Source: Utricularia gibba
Taxonomy: Eukaryota; Streptophyta; Magnoliopsida; Lamiales; Lentibulariaceae
Direction of reading: 5' to 3'
Length of the DNA: 64,000 bases
NCBI GenBank assembly: GCA_002189035.1
Contig: NEEC01000004.1
Span: 3,100,001-3,164,000, forward strand
Position numbers and translations under genes: made by a program. Numbering within the stretch: position 1 is the stretch's first letter; the number at the start of each line of letters is the position of its first letter. The notes under the pieces are model-generated. The model saw only the letters and a program-made list of their open reading frames with translations. It was not told where the DNA came from and did no database searches. Shown here piece after piece: positions 45,703 through 58,580 of the stretch.

Positions 45703-46727
45703 TGTAATAAACGGGAATTTTAGCAATGTCGTTTCAATAAAAGCAAATTTCCGTATCAAATAAATTTATAAGCCCTAATCTACAGAAAATATAAATTTAG
45801 AAAACTTGTATAGTGAATTTCGAAGTCGATCACGAGGAGCATGTGCTCTCTAAGTATTTCAGTAGATGCATAATTCAGAATAGCAGTGAGCCTTAGTCTA
45901 AGCTCGGACCAACAATGGTAAACAAGTTCAATAAACAAATCAGATCTCAACGCTAAAATTAACAAATATTGGTTCTAACTCAGAATAATACTAAGATGTT
46001 TTAAGGGTCTGCAAGTGGTACAGTGCTAAGGTACCTAATTTAATTTACCATGTTCCTACACTCAAAAATTCAACTAATCTAAGTCTACTCAGGTCATTCA
46101 TCACATTTTCGGCTAAGCTAGTTCCCAATATCATTATCAACATTGCAATTAGGGCTACCCGCATGCAAAGCATATAGAACAAGATCTACCTGGTTCTATT
46201 GGTTCTACCCTAGACTGGGTCTTGATCTTCTTCCTCTACGCTAGAGGTTCTTCTTCAAAAAAATTGCCCTTCTACTCCTTCTAGTTTCGTATTCTTCATG
46301 TTGGAGTTGGGGAGAAACCCCTCGTGTGTGTGTTGCAAACTCTGGTCGAACCCCATTTTGTGAGTCTCTCTCCTCCCCATCTTTCTCTCGCCTCTCACTT
46401 CTCAAGGCAAGTACAATCTCTGACAACTCTGCTGCTCTTGCCCCTGACTTGCAAACTGCTGTCGTGACAATGTACTCATTGCTCCATACAACCTGGTGAC
46501 TTGCCAAAATCTTGATTTCTTCCTTGATTTTCGGGTTGCTGCTAGACTCAAAAATTGGGTTAGAACATGGGTGGGCTAAATCAAAGGATTTAGCCTACTA
46601 ACACACCAAAAATCATATTTTCCTAAGTTATATAAAAATACTTAAAACTATAAAATAAACAACTAAACATAATTAAAAACTCATGATTATCATATTCTAA
46701 AAATATGAAAATTTGTGTGCTATTACA
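45703..46727 (-). repeat. W-family Athila LTR (3' LTR, minus orientation)
   Basis: Its outer end (high coordinates) reads TGTAATAGCACACAAATTTTC on the minus strand, matching the 5' LTR fragment at 50190-50410. The low-coordinate end resembles the Z LTR end (CAAATAAATTTATAA block). Length is about 1025 bp. Open frames inside (46241-46507, 45780-45965) are LTR sequence. Confidence 0.75.
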
Positions 46728-47670
46728 CTATACTACAACGACACTAGACTTATCCCCAAGTCCTACCTAAGACTAACAGAAAACTAGTTCTTTCAGCATT
46801 AGTGATGAACATAAACAACTAAGAGATTCCTCTTGAGGAATGTTTTCGAAGATCATATTTAATTCCTCCAAAGTCACTTAAGGTCACGGTTGCCAACCCA
46901 TTTTTTTTATCCTTTTTTTTCTTTCTTTTTTTTGGCAGTGAAGGGGTAGCTTGTTCAAGACTAATCCGGGCACCAATGCCTTTTCTTTATCAGAGTGTTG
47001 GGTCTTTCCGTTTTTTCCGTGTAGAGGGCTCCCCCACCTCCGCTGTCTGAGGGATCACGTCTACTTCTCGAGGATTCTCAATAGTGGTAGCAGCAGGCTG
47101 AACCACTTCTTCCTGGGTTGGAACAACATTGCTGGTTGCTTCAGCATCCCCTGTTCCTTCCTTTGCCTACTCCTTTAGCATCTTTTTCCGGCCAGACTTC
47201 TCCTTTGTGGCCTTCTTTGTGCTTCATGTTGCCGGCATCGGGTTTCTACAGCTGTAATTTTTTTGCAGAAAAATCGCAGACAAATGGGTGAAGTGAAGAA
47301 TAGTCACGGCTCTTCTAAGTAGTTTTAAGCATGAAGGGCATTTTTTTCATTCCCCTACGGTAGAACTTCCCACTCATCTCAACGATCTGATTTTTGTAAC
47401 TCTTCATCAATAACTCCCCTTAACACTAATAATCATTTCCTAGCAGCACAAAATACGGATAAAATTCCTAAAGAAAACTACACTAAATCCCTAAATTAGA
47501 AATTAAAATGCTGAAATTAAAAACATAGCCATGGGTTGCCTCCCATAAGTGCCCTTGTTTATAGTCTTGGACCCGACTTCTCGTGTGGCTACATTTCTGG
47601 AGCGTCCATCAACTTGGTCACCTCCAAATTTCATGTGAACATGTTAGCATTTTCATAAAAAAAATTTCAA
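46728..47670 (-). mobile_element. W-element 3' internal spacer
   Basis: Non-coding DNA between integrase and the LTR. It has T-runs on the plus strand (46900-46935). No gene recognised. Confidence 0.5.
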
Positions 47671-48780
47671 TCATTGCCTATTTACCAAAAATCCCTTGTT
47701 TGAGTCTCCATCAAATATCTCCACTACACCATTTGGAAAAATTTCCTTCACAATAAAAGGCCCTATCCATCTTGTTTTCAACTTCCCAGGTTGCAATTTC
47801 AACCTGGATTGGAACAATAAGACTTTTTGACCAATCTCGAAATTTCTCCTTAAAATATGAATGTCGTGATAGCTCTTAGTCTGAGCCTTAAATACTTTTG
47901 AGCTCTCATACGCATCATTTCTCAACTCCTCCAGTTCTAAAAGCTGGAGCTTCCTGTGACTTGCACTGAGGTTCCTATCTAAATTTAACTTCTTCACTGC
48001 CCACCAAGCCTTGTGTTCAAGAGCTGCTGGTAATCTACAAGGCTTCCCATAGACCAACCGAAATGGTAAGGTCCCAATGGGAGTCTTGTATGTTGTTTGT
48101 ATGGCCCAAAGTGCATCTTTTAACCTCATCCTCCAATCCTTCCTACTTGGGTTCACAACTTTCTCCAGAGTTTTTTTGATTTTTCTATTGGAGACTTCGG
48201 TTGGCCCATTGGTTTGTGGATGGTACGCTATAGAAGGCTTGCACCAAACATTGAAATGCTTCAAAACACTCCTTAAGGTCTGATTGTAAAAATGTGTTCC
48301 CCCATCACTGATCAGTGCTTTAGGAGTTCCATATCTCGTGAAGATGTTGTTGCGCAAGAAATTAATCACAGTCTTTGCATCATCCGTCCGTGTAGGGATT
48401 GCCTCAATCCATTTAGGCACATAATCAACCACAACCAAAATGTAATTGTAACCTGCTGAAGTAGGAAATTGTCCAATAATATCTATACCCCATACATCAA
48501 ATAATTCACATACCAGGATTCCTTGCTAAGGCCATTCGTTTCTGTTTGATAAATTTCCTACCCTTTGGCATGGTTCACAACCTTTGCAATAGGCGTAAGA
48601 ATCTCTGAAAATGTGAGGCCAATAAAACCCGCAGTCTAGAATTTTTCTTGCTATTCCGTTTGGTCCATGATGGCCACCAAAAGGTCCTGTATGACAAAAA
48701 TTGATTATTTTTTGAATTTCATTTTCATGAACGCACCTTCGAATGACACCATCATTGCATCGCTTTATAAATATGGATCA
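47671..48780 (-). pseudogene. W-element (Athila) integrase
   Basis: The minus-strand frame 48438-47671 is open for 255 codons, and the core continues upstream to about 48530 ([18 protein letters not shown]). It contains [20 protein letters not shown], an Athila signature, then [13 protein letters not shown] with a catalytic Asp, [14 protein letters not shown] with the catalytic Glu, and the C-terminal [18 protein letters not shown]. It would insert element cDNA. The zinc-finger part upstream (about 48780-48540) is damaged by stops. Confidence 0.9.
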
Positions 48781-48919
48781 TCTCATATGTAGTATTTGGC
48801 ATCACTCTTCAGCTTGTTCCTTGCATGATAGTCCATTCCAGGTGGCATCACCCCCGTTGAAACAAAGTTGCAAGATCAGCAAACCATGGTTCACGTATGG
48901 TAGTCCAAACTGAGAATAA

Positions 48920-49288
48920 CTATTCATACGGAAACGTTTCAATGATGATTGCATCTCCTTCATTTACTTTAATCCTACTGAGATGATCAGCCACAAGGTT
49001 CTCCCTGTACTTTATCTCAATATCAAACTCTTGAATGAGAAGGACCCATCTAATAAGTCTTGGTTTGGAGTCCTTTTTCTCCATCAAGTACTTCACCGCC
49101 GAATGATCAGTGTATACCACTACTTTTCTACCTAAGAGATAAGAGCGAAATTTTTTCAAGGCAAAAATTACAACAAGAAATTCCCTTTCAGTGATGGTAT
49201 AATTTTTTTGGGCCTCATCCAAGATTTTCGAAGCATAAGAGATAACATGGTGCTTTCCTTCAATTTTCTGTCCCAAAACTGCACCCAC
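48920..49288 (-). pseudogene. W-element RNase H
   Basis: An open frame of 122 codons with [40 protein letters not shown] and [13 protein letters not shown], followed by [12 protein letters not shown]. This is the RNase H and connection region of an Athila polymerase. It is separated from RT by a frame change near 49300. Confidence 0.9.
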
Positions 49289-50172
49289 AGCATATTACTT
49301 ACATTACACATGATCTCAAATCATATTTCCAATCAGGTGGTTGCATCAAAATCAAAAGCAACATCATTATGTAACAACCTACTAAGAGGCAAGGCAATTT
49401 TCGAAAAATTTTTAATAAACCTCCTATAAAAACCAACATGTCCCAAAAATGATCTAATACCTTTAACATCAATTGTATAAAGAAGCTCAGACATAATCTC
49501 AATTTCTGCCTTATCTACCTCAATTCCCTTTTTAGAAATCACATGTCTTAATACAATTCCATGATCCACCATAAAATCACATTTTTCAGAATTTAAAACC
49601 AAGTTTTTTTCCACACATTTCTTCAAAACCTTATCTAAATGGTCTAAGCATGACTCAAAATTTTCTCCATATACCATAAAATCATCCATATATATTTCAA
49701 TAAAATCATCACCGAAATTAGAGAAAATATTGGTCATACAACTCTGAAATGTGGCTGGGGCATTACACAATCCAAAAGGCATCCTTCTATAAGCATAATT
49801 TCCAAATGGGCACGTGAAGGTTGTCTTATCTTGGTTCTGCCCTAAAATAGGAACCTGATTATATCTAGAATATCCATCCAAAAAACCATAAAATGATTTT
49901 CCAGCTAATTTTTCTAACATCTCATCAATAAAAGACAAACGATAATGGTCTTTCTTTGTCACTTCATTTAATTTTAGATAATCAATGCAAAGGTGCCATC
50001 CATTTTGCACCCTTTGTGGAACAAGCTCGCCTTTCTCATTTTCCACCACAATCATACCTATCTTCTTTGGCACAACGTGAATGGGACTCACCCATTCACT
50101 ATTTGTGATAGAGTAAATAATCCCTGCATCATGGAGCTTGACAATTTCTTTTCTTACCATCTCCACAGTCAT
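49289..50172 (-). pseudogene. W-element (Athila) reverse transcriptase
   Basis: The minus-strand frame from 50172 begins just inside RT with VRKEIVKLHDAGIIYSITNS and continues EWVSPIHVVPKK, LCIDYLKLNEVTKKDHYRL and CPFGNYAYRRMPFGLCNAPA. The active site YMDD is at about 49690 (IEIYMDDFMVYGENF). The RT core is nearly complete and open for 279 codons. The rest of the element upstream (protease, gag, primer site) is missing: the 5' LTR fragment joins RT directly. Confidence 0.93.
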
Positions 50173-50189
50173 CCCTATCTTCTTGCACG

Positions 50190-50410
50190 AAATCTTGATT
50201 TCTTCCTTGAGTTTCGGGTTGCCGCTAGACTAAAAAATCAAGTTAGAACATGGGTGGGCTAAATCAAAGGATTTAGCTCACTAACACACTAAAAATCATA
50301 TTTTCCTAAGTTATATGAAAATACTTAAAACTATAAAATAAACAACTAAACATAATTCAAAATTCATGATTATAATATCCTAAAAGCATGAAAATTTGTG
50401 TGCTATCACA
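50190..50410 (-). repeat. W-element 5' LTR fragment
   Basis: It matches 46504-46727, the beginning of the 3' LTR. Only the first 220 or so bases of the LTR remain. A deletion joins it to the RT at about 50172-50190, removing the rest of the LTR, primer site, gag and protease. Confidence 0.85.
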
Positions 50411-51429
50411 ACATGAACACTATACATTTTTTTTTACTTGCGGTAGGCATATATTTCATATATTTCATCAAGGAGCCGAGTATGAACAGTGTGGTGGCAG
50501 AGAAGGTGGCAGAAGTCTAAAAAAGAGTATGCACAAAGTCCAAGGAGGTGAAAAATGGAGATTTTGGACAAAAAGGGAGGAAAGGTGGAGAGAGAAGCAG
50601 ATCTCCCCTTGGAGACTCACGAACACAATTTCTGGGAAGGTTTTCTGGGGAGGAAGAAGAAGGAAGACAAACAGGAACGAAGCTAAAGTTCAAGATTATT
50701 TCCTGTCTTCGAAGAACATTACTCCTAGCTAAGAGTAGCTAGTGACGTTTTTCAGTTTTTGTTGACACTTCACATTACTTGCTTGTTTGCTTTCTGGTAT
50801 TTGACTGTGAATGAGCACACTGTGGGTGATGTTTTCTTTTCCACTTTCATTTACCTTAAGCATGAGTGGCTAAGTACTTAGGGGGGTGCCTTGGGGTAAA
50901 AATGGGAGAAACATGTTAATCAACCTTTAGATCTAAACAGCCATGAGTCACGCCAATTCCTTAACAAACCAGGATAGATCCAGGAGGGGGAAGTAGTGAA
51001 ACCCAACTTAACAACCCTAATTAGAGGTAGACCAAAGATTAGGGGGAAAAACAAGAATCCGGGTAGACCTAGATATTGTGAGTTAGTTGTATGATTTGTG
51101 GTTTGTGTGAGTTTGTTTAGTGATGAGCATACATCCCCTAGGAGTCCCAAGGCATCACCCATTCCATTTCAGAAACAACCGAACTCTAGAACTTGTTATT
51201 TTTATTTACTGTATTTCGTTTTAGTTCTGCCTTACTCCTAGCTAAGACCAATTTTACCAACGTGACACTAGTTTCGTGCGTCAACTTTCACATAGCAAGC
51301 ACTTGCTCTTCGTGTTCGACCCTAACCACTATGCTCATAATTGTTTTATGCTTAAATGTGGGTTAGGTTATAAATTTATTTGATAGGAAAATTTGCAATT
51401 AACGACATTGCGTAATTTTTCGTTTATCA
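50411..51429 (+). repeat. Z-family LTR (solo or truncated)
   Basis: The part from about 50480 matches the reverse complement of 27260-26300, and 51008-51429 matches 1-421. It ends TTATCA at 51429. The 5' boundary (50411-50480) is not clear. No primer site follows, so it is a solo LTR or a 3' LTR. Confidence 0.75.
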
Positions 51430-53260
51430 AGCACATTGTGTTAAAATGGTCCATGCATAGCATGATAGCATAGAGCCATTGTTCTTAACTATGAGATATT
51501 GATATTTTGTTGTTTTAGTGTACCTACAATCGACAACTAGAGAATTAATGTAGTTGCACATGAAGCATGATATTGATGTGATTTGATCTTCAAAAGATAC
51601 TTAAGGATCCACAAGCCTTAGGTAATGACCGTTTACAATTCTAATGTTACTTTTTGCTATGTGGTAGACGAAGCTACTACAATTGTCAAGTGGTTACTAG
51701 AGCTATTAATGGCAAGAAAACTTGTCTTCATATGCAATGCATCTCAAACATATGATAATAAAAATAATATATCATTAAACTCAAGACGCTTAGTTGCATG
51801 TGGAGAGCCAACATTGATTTTAAGGAACAATATCACCACCTAAATACCCTATTAAATGAAGATGCACTGAACAAGTTACTCTCCAACTTTTACGCCATAC
51901 TATCTTTGATGTCATATTATAATGGAACTAATAAACAAAAAAATTTTGATAGTTGTGAAAAATAAATTTTTGTATCATATAAAATTTATACAATCAAATA
52001 AAACACTTCCAGACATAAAATGTGTAGTAGAATGGGGGTCAATCACGAAAAGCGGATGCTTAAAATGTATTTTTCGAGATGTAGGATTACATAATAGTTT
52101 CACACTTAATCCTAAACTAAATTATTGTCAGCGTACAAGATCGGTAAATTAAATCAGATAACAATGCAGAAAAAAGCAAACTTAAGTTTTTGCATAGAAT
52201 AAAACAATGATTTTATGGTAACTCAGGTCGTGTGGTCAACAAACTTCAAATTTTAATCTAGAATTTTACACTTCACAATTTGAAATAACTTAGGTCCACC
52301 CGTGTAGTGTCCAATATTTTTGGCTATGATACTTTATATTTTTCCAACTCATTTCATGCATGAATCTACCAATTTGTAAAATTAATAAAGCTAGGTCTAC
52401 CTAATTTTATTAGGTCTATCTAAGAGTACCACATATTTGCCCATCCCAACTTTTTGATCTATCTCCAAATTGAGTTTCTAAGTTGTGCTAATAGTTATAC
52501 TATCCTTTAGATCTAACCAAGGTATGGTAAAACAAATAGTAACTCTGTAAAAATTATGATCAAAACCAAAACTTTAGTCCACACCATCTTGGTGTACTCT
52601 AAGACATCCCTTGAATTTATCAACACAGAATATAAAGTAAAATCATTACTTGATAATTTAAAACTAGGAACAATATTATGGGCATAATTTGAAAGAAAGT
52701 AATAATAGTGAATATAGTTCAGTAGCACTAAACTAGAGGTTGTTTTTAGGTGTGGAGTTGCTTTCTATTGAAATCACCTTCTTCATTCATAATTATTCAA
52801 AGTTCTTCTTTGGTTCCTTCATCTCTTTTTTTTTCTTCATTCGAAAAGTTTGCTGAAAAAATATATTCTCCCCTTTTATCTTCTTCATTTCCGAAGGTAA
52901 CTACTATTACTGACAAGAAGATAGTGTTTTTGTCACCCTTCAAGTAATGTGGCACCTTGACTTCATTCACATAATTTTAATTTGATTTTTTACTAACTTT
53001 GTTGCTAAGATTTAATCAAACGTTAAGAAACACGAGGTGGACTAAATCTACTTTTTTATGCGTAAACTTGAAAATAACCTAAATATCACTGAAAATAGTA
53101 AAAAAAGCACACATAACTTCATTAGTCGATTTGTATAATGGAAAGAAGATCCAAGTACCACGATCACAATAGTTAGGACCTCATTGGATATTTTTTGCTA
53201 GTAGCTTTCTTTCTTTTTTTGTTCATGATAGATGATCTTGTAGGAACCAAAGAAAGAGTG
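51430..53260. other. AT-rich DNA without recognised genes
   Basis: Short open frames (such as 51625-51843) show no known motif. TAGGTC(T/C)A(C/T)C repeats occur at about 52290-52425. A T-rich stretch follows at 52760-52850. Confidence 0.35.
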
Positions 53261-53269
53261 CTGGTGTTA

Positions 53270-53880
53270 GGCCAATTCAAGAGCCTTGGACTCATCTTCA
53301 CTCAAGCCATGTTCATGCTTTTTTTTTTGCACTGTTTCTTCATCTTGTTGAAGGTGTAACTTGCACTACCACAATCATTGAATTGGCAATTCTAAAAGAA
53401 TGCACAATTTTCGAATAAATTTCCCTTTCGTGATTCTTCGTGAGTTGATCTTGCGCGTTCCTTCACCTATAAATGAAATCAACCATAATAAATTCCTAAC
53501 AAAGTGGCTGCCCCTAGTTTCAAAACAACTTACTTTTTGAATTCCCATCATAGTTTTGATAATCTGGACACTGGTAACCATGCTCTCTGCACATTCCACA
53601 CAATCACAAAAAACAAGTTACTCCCCTTCGAAGAAATGTTCATACATATCATTATTGGAAACATTCTATGCTTGTGGATCTGGAAACAAACCTTCGATGT
53701 TAGAGGGGTCACTATTTGTGTCAATTGTGGATTTGGTACTATTACTACTTGAATCGTGATGATTGTGAAAGTGATCCAAAGGGGGAATCATGATGTAGGT
53801 GACTAGGTAGTGTATCGGGCGGCGTTGACTCTGTTGTGGCCTAGCAGCTAAAATTGAGGCTGAATCCATTTTTGGTGATG
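53270..53880 (-). pseudogene. Unrecognised spliced-gene-like fragment
   Basis: On the minus strand an ATG at about 53868 opens MDSASILAARPQQSQRRPIH and an Asp/Ser/His-rich stretch that ends at a stop near 53662. Downstream, in changing frames, come FCDCVECAE and HGYQCPDYQNYDGNS, directly followed by a perfect donor-like AAAAAGTAAGT (about 53515). The next 53460-53270 could be another exon with FNKMKKQCKKK. I do not recognise the family, and the stops suggest decay. Confidence 0.25.
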
Positions 53881-55779
53881 AAAAATACGGTTCATGCAAT
53901 GAATAAAGGTGAAATCTAGTTGGTTCAGGTTATCTAACTCTTGAATGCTTGGATAATGTGGTTGAGGGGCAAAATTGAATTTAGGATTTTAAGGATTTAG
54001 GATTTAGATCATTTTTGTTTTTCCAAGCTGAAAAAAGAAGTTTTGATTTGTTGCTAGTAAATTTGATATTTTATCGATTGATGATATAATGTTTTGAATG
54101 TTGTATATGATTGTCTAGATGATAGATCAAATCATTATATATTACCTAGTTCAAGTGATTTTTGAAAGTTGATTCAATCTTTTGAAGTGTTGAATCAAAA
54201 TTTTCCCAATTTGAAAATCATTGGCATTTTCCCTTGTGGTATTTATTTGCAAGTTTGTCACATTTTCATACTTTTGTGAGATGTTTATAGGAACTAACAC
54301 CATGTTTTTAATCAAAATTTTATTGGTAGGGTAACATGTTAATGTTACACATATGAAAGGCCAAGAAAATCAACTAGTTTTGTTACATTAAATGATAACT
54401 ATTAGGCTGCACAAAATCAGCTATCTACATAATGGTTTGATCTATGAAAATGTTGAATTACAGCTCAATATGATTAAAGCAATGGAAAATATTAAAATTT
54501 TGGGCAAGTGTCTTCGGCATGCAACTGATAGGCCAACATTTGAACATCTCTTATTGTAAATGCATCCTCCTTAACTTGTCCCAATAGATACACAAGTGAA
54601 GATGTTCAAGCCTAAAAACAGCAATAATATTAAGATTATTGTACCATAGTTGCGGCATAATCCCAGTTGAACACTTTCGGGACACATCACAAAAATATAT
54701 ACATGTAGAATAGCACATAAAATCTGCACTCCATACCCCCTAGTTGAACCTTAACCTGATAAACTAAATATTTTAGAAAAAAAAAAGAATGATGGCAATA
54801 TAAGTTAAATGTGTTACCACTTGGACAATCATTGGGGATTGGTCTATGTTTCTTTTCAATGTCTCTGTGATTATGTGCATTGAACAAAAAATGTATGAAC
54901 TTGACATTGCATGTAACTACTCAAATTCAAACCAAAAAATAGGTTTTATGCAAACACATACTTGTGGAGGGATGGATACATGATTAAGTATTGTTGCACG
55001 CCTAGGCAAACAAGTAAACGTTCCACCACTTCTCCGTTCATTTCCAATACTAATCGTGAAACAACTTCTAATGAAACCTACCACATGCATAAACAAGTAA
55101 TACATTTTCAAGTAATTTAAAGAAATATCACTACTTACCTATTAACTATTGGAATAACCAAATATCTTTTCCCTGAAATTGAAAAATTTCTTAAAGCAAT
55201 TACATATTGTAGTTCATAAACTTCTTTCACAACATTTTCGAATAATAATGAGATCATCTTTGGGTACATTAGGAATCATGATTAACATGCATCTACATCC
55301 ATAGAAATTACTAAGATTGGAAAATGATCTATAACTTGACTTAATGATTAATTAATTAGTTACTCTTGTAAGACTTCAAACTGATTAATGGTAGTTTTGT
55401 AGACTGCGACTGTCTTCCAAAGTTGGTAGTTTCCTCTTTTTTTTTAAATCATGATCTACATTGTCACAATTTTCGAAATTACAATTATAAGAGAATCCAC
55501 ACTTGTTGAATAGAAGGCCACTATCTTCATAACTAAATGAAGCATTATCTTTGACTACTAAAGCATTTTTTTAGATAAAAAAGCATATAAATTAAAAAAA
55601 TAGTGTAAGCTATAGAATTGATAGTTATAAAATAATCCACACTTATAGCGTCTTCGTTATCACAATCACTAGCTCCAGATATAGTGGACTTTCAAGGTTG
55701 AGTCTTTTTAAATTGTCTACCCTAAAAGTTATTTGGAGATTCAATGGATAACACAATGTAGAGACAATAGTTATGCTCA
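53881..55779. other. AT-rich DNA without recognised genes
   Basis: Short open frames at 54687-54887 and 54917-55111 (minus) have no recognisable motif. The region may include the tail of the Mutator-type element to its right. Confidence 0.3.
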
Positions 55780-57960
55780 CCTTATTGTCATTTTCATGGC
55801 ATTTCTCATTCTCAGCAAACATGCGATTGATTGCCTTTACTTTATCCTATATAATATAACATCGTAGTAATTATTAGATGATAGATAATATGTTAACCTT
55901 TTTGTTATTCTTAGAACATTTCTCCTTCTTGGGAGCCATAACATGTTGTGACTTTTTTTCATTCTGTCAAACCAAATAAATCTGGAATTGCATTGTTTAT
56001 CAAATAAAAAAATGAGGTATGGGTAAAACAATTAGGAATCATACCTTTGGACAAGTCCATTTATTATGGCTTTGTAGGCCACATGAACTACATGCATTTG
56101 ATTGACTCAATTACCTTCATGTGTGGTGATTTTTTTGTTTTTTTTTTTGTTTTTGAAATGATAATGATGCTTACATGATCTCCCAATTTTGGTAAACTTG
56201 AACACTGGTACCAATGAAGTAGTCTCTTCTACAATTGGTCAATCTTCCTTTGAGGGATTCTCATATATTGCATGTTGATACTCTTTAAAATATAGTTTCA
56301 CAATGTATCTTCTTACTACATAATACAACATGTCTCCACATTTCACACTAATGCATGAGCATGCATGTGGACATGGCACACATTCAATATATAAATTTTA
56401 GTAAATACTAGAACTGGACATTTAAGAAAATATGTATGATTGTAGACACTTGCCATCGACCACAAGAACAACTTCTATCTCGCAAATTAATAGTATGCCT
56501 AGAGTCATTGTGACCAATGCATTCAAAGTTTCATGCATCATATTGCATTATAGAACCATTATTTCCTAATGATTGCATTTTCCCGTAGTAATATTTTAAT
56601 ATTTGGGCACACAAGTCTCTTCCAACCAGATGACTCCTCATGCCTATTTGTCATCCTCGACATCATTAAAGTGCAAATAGTCTCTAGAAGTGATATGAAA
56701 GGTCGAGATCTAGCCTTTTTAATGGAAGCATTCTATGACTCACTCAAATTATTCAAGATCACAAGACATAAATTACGATCATTAAAAAAAGCTCTCGACC
56801 ATTTGTGTCCACCAATTCCTTAGTAACATATGCTATAGGGCTCAATGATAGTTCCATTTGTTCATTCTAGGAATTTTCTGTACCAGATTTAGCTGCTGTC
56901 CGAATACAACTTTGAGCCAAAGCAGGAAGGCCAATCTGCATGTGAATATTTTGTATGATATGCTTAAGACAATATCTCCTATGCAAATACCATGTAAAAA
57001 AAATATAATGCATTTAAAAGCAATGACTACAAAAATAAGTATTCACAATGTTTCAAGATTCTAATAAATAAACATATTGTAATTAAAAGGACTCACATAG
57101 ATACGAGGAAGAACCTGTTTCATAACTGGCTTTAAGCCACTACCTCAATCAGACTTAACTACTCCATGTTTTCATTTGTAATCCCTATATCATACTTCAA
57201 CAACTTAAGAAACCAACTCCAAGACCCCATGTTCTCTAATGCAACTACAGCATAATCAATAGAAAATGTGTCATTGTTGGGATCTAACGAAACAACAACC
57301 AAAACACATCCACCCATGATGTTAAAAATTACAAATAATACCAATCAGTTTTAGGCACATATACTAAAGCTCTTTTTGATGCACCAAAACGAATATAAAT
57401 GCCTTCAAAAGTATATTTTCCATTTGTATCAACATAATCACTCAATTTTATTTGTATTGTTGATCTCTCATTAGCTTGTTTAAGTGCATGCATGTACCTT
57501 TGTATCAAGATAAATTCTTCTTCCCAACTGTTCTACAATTCTATGAGAGCTAGTTTCCTAGCTTTTCCTACTTTGCGTCTAGTGATATTTGTAGATAAAT
57601 TCTTCAGCACATGACTCTGAAAACTAGTTGGTCCCATATCTGTGTATAAATTCTTGTAAATATGCATGCTAATGCAATGTTGGCTTTCTGATTCTTGATG
57701 TAGTATGCTCAACATCATATATACCAACTATCCAAATACTCTTTTTTTGTTGTTGTGGAATGCATAGATGCCAAGGACAACATGGTTTCTCCTTCTTTTT
57801 GGAGTCATCATTATATGATTTTACATCATCCACAGGCTCATCATTGCTCATTGATTTCTTTCCTTTTTCCTTACAATTCGTCTTATTATGTACATCATGT
57901 CTATGCATCTGCATTCTAAAATTCTACCTTCATGCTTTGAAAATTGGTGAGAAAAACCTT
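55780..57960 (-). pseudogene. Mutator (MULE) transposase relic
   Basis: On the minus strand the pieces come in MULE order. First is a Lys/Asp-rich leader and CCPWHLCIPQQQKKSIWIVG with VEHTTSR (57790-57700, the MuDR N-terminal zinc-binding region). Then come GIYIRFGASKRALVY (about 57400), GCVLVVVSLDPNNDTF with AVVALENMGSWSWFLKLL (57310-57190, catalytic core), RYCLKHIIQNI (about 56970), WSRAFFNDRNLCLVILNNL and ARSRPFISLLE (56790-56680), CSCGRWQVS (56475, SWIM finger) with CPCPHACSC (56375), and a CCHC knuckle CSSCGLQSHNKWTC (56095-56045). A Lys-rich tail follows. Several stops and frame changes make it inactive. MULE transposases make 9-bp target duplications, and the ends of this one were not found. 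Confidence 0.85.
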
Positions 57961-58258
57961 CCTTGGCACAAAATAGCTCAACAACATCTTTGGCTTGCTT
58001 CCAAGTTGTAAACTACAGCCTCATCATAAATAATCACATAAATAAAAACAAAATGAGCTCTCTCTAGCCACTACTTGATGCAAGAAAGTAATTCAAACTT
58101 GCAGTTGGAATTAATAATCTCTCAAGATCGTAAAGCATTGTATGATGGTAAGTTGTAGTAGCATACTTCTATTGAGCTCTCCACTCACATGTTGTTTCTT
58201 CGCAAATTCATGAAGCTTATTGCACCATTGTTGAACCAAATAGGCATAGCTCTAGCTC
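57961..58258. other. Left flank of the Harbinger insertion
   Basis: Possible upstream part of the MULE relic. No certain motif. It ends at the TTA target site 58259-58261. Confidence 0.4.
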
Positions 58259-58580
58259 TTAGGGGTCGTTTGCTATATAGGTATTTATTGGATATAGATT
58301 GGGTTTAAAAATAAATCTTCGTTTGGTTAACTACTTTTCACCTGTTTTTAAAATCTATGTTTTGTTATTAAACCCGGGTTTTGGGTATTTTTCTAAACCC
58401 ACCAAGAAGATGGGTTTTGTAAAAGTAAATAATAATAGTCTATTTTACCCTTCTACTCAATCAAAATTTTTACACGCTGGTAAAATACTTCTCCTCTTTC
58501 CAAAACCCTAGCTACCAAGTAAACTTGTGAAACTCCTCCTATTCATCTTCTTCAAACAATTTGCTTGTGTTTTTAATAGG

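Noticed and set aside
30473-51429. An endogenous virus (such as a pararetrovirus) as the source of the RT and integrase genes
   Set aside because: All RT and integrase genes are flanked by LTRs, tRNA primer sites and polypurine tracts of plant Copia or Gypsy elements. No movement or coat protein genes are seen.
56569-56823. Plus-strand open frame of 84 codons
   Set aside because: It is antisense to the conserved WSRAFF...ARSRPFISLLE part of the MULE transposase.
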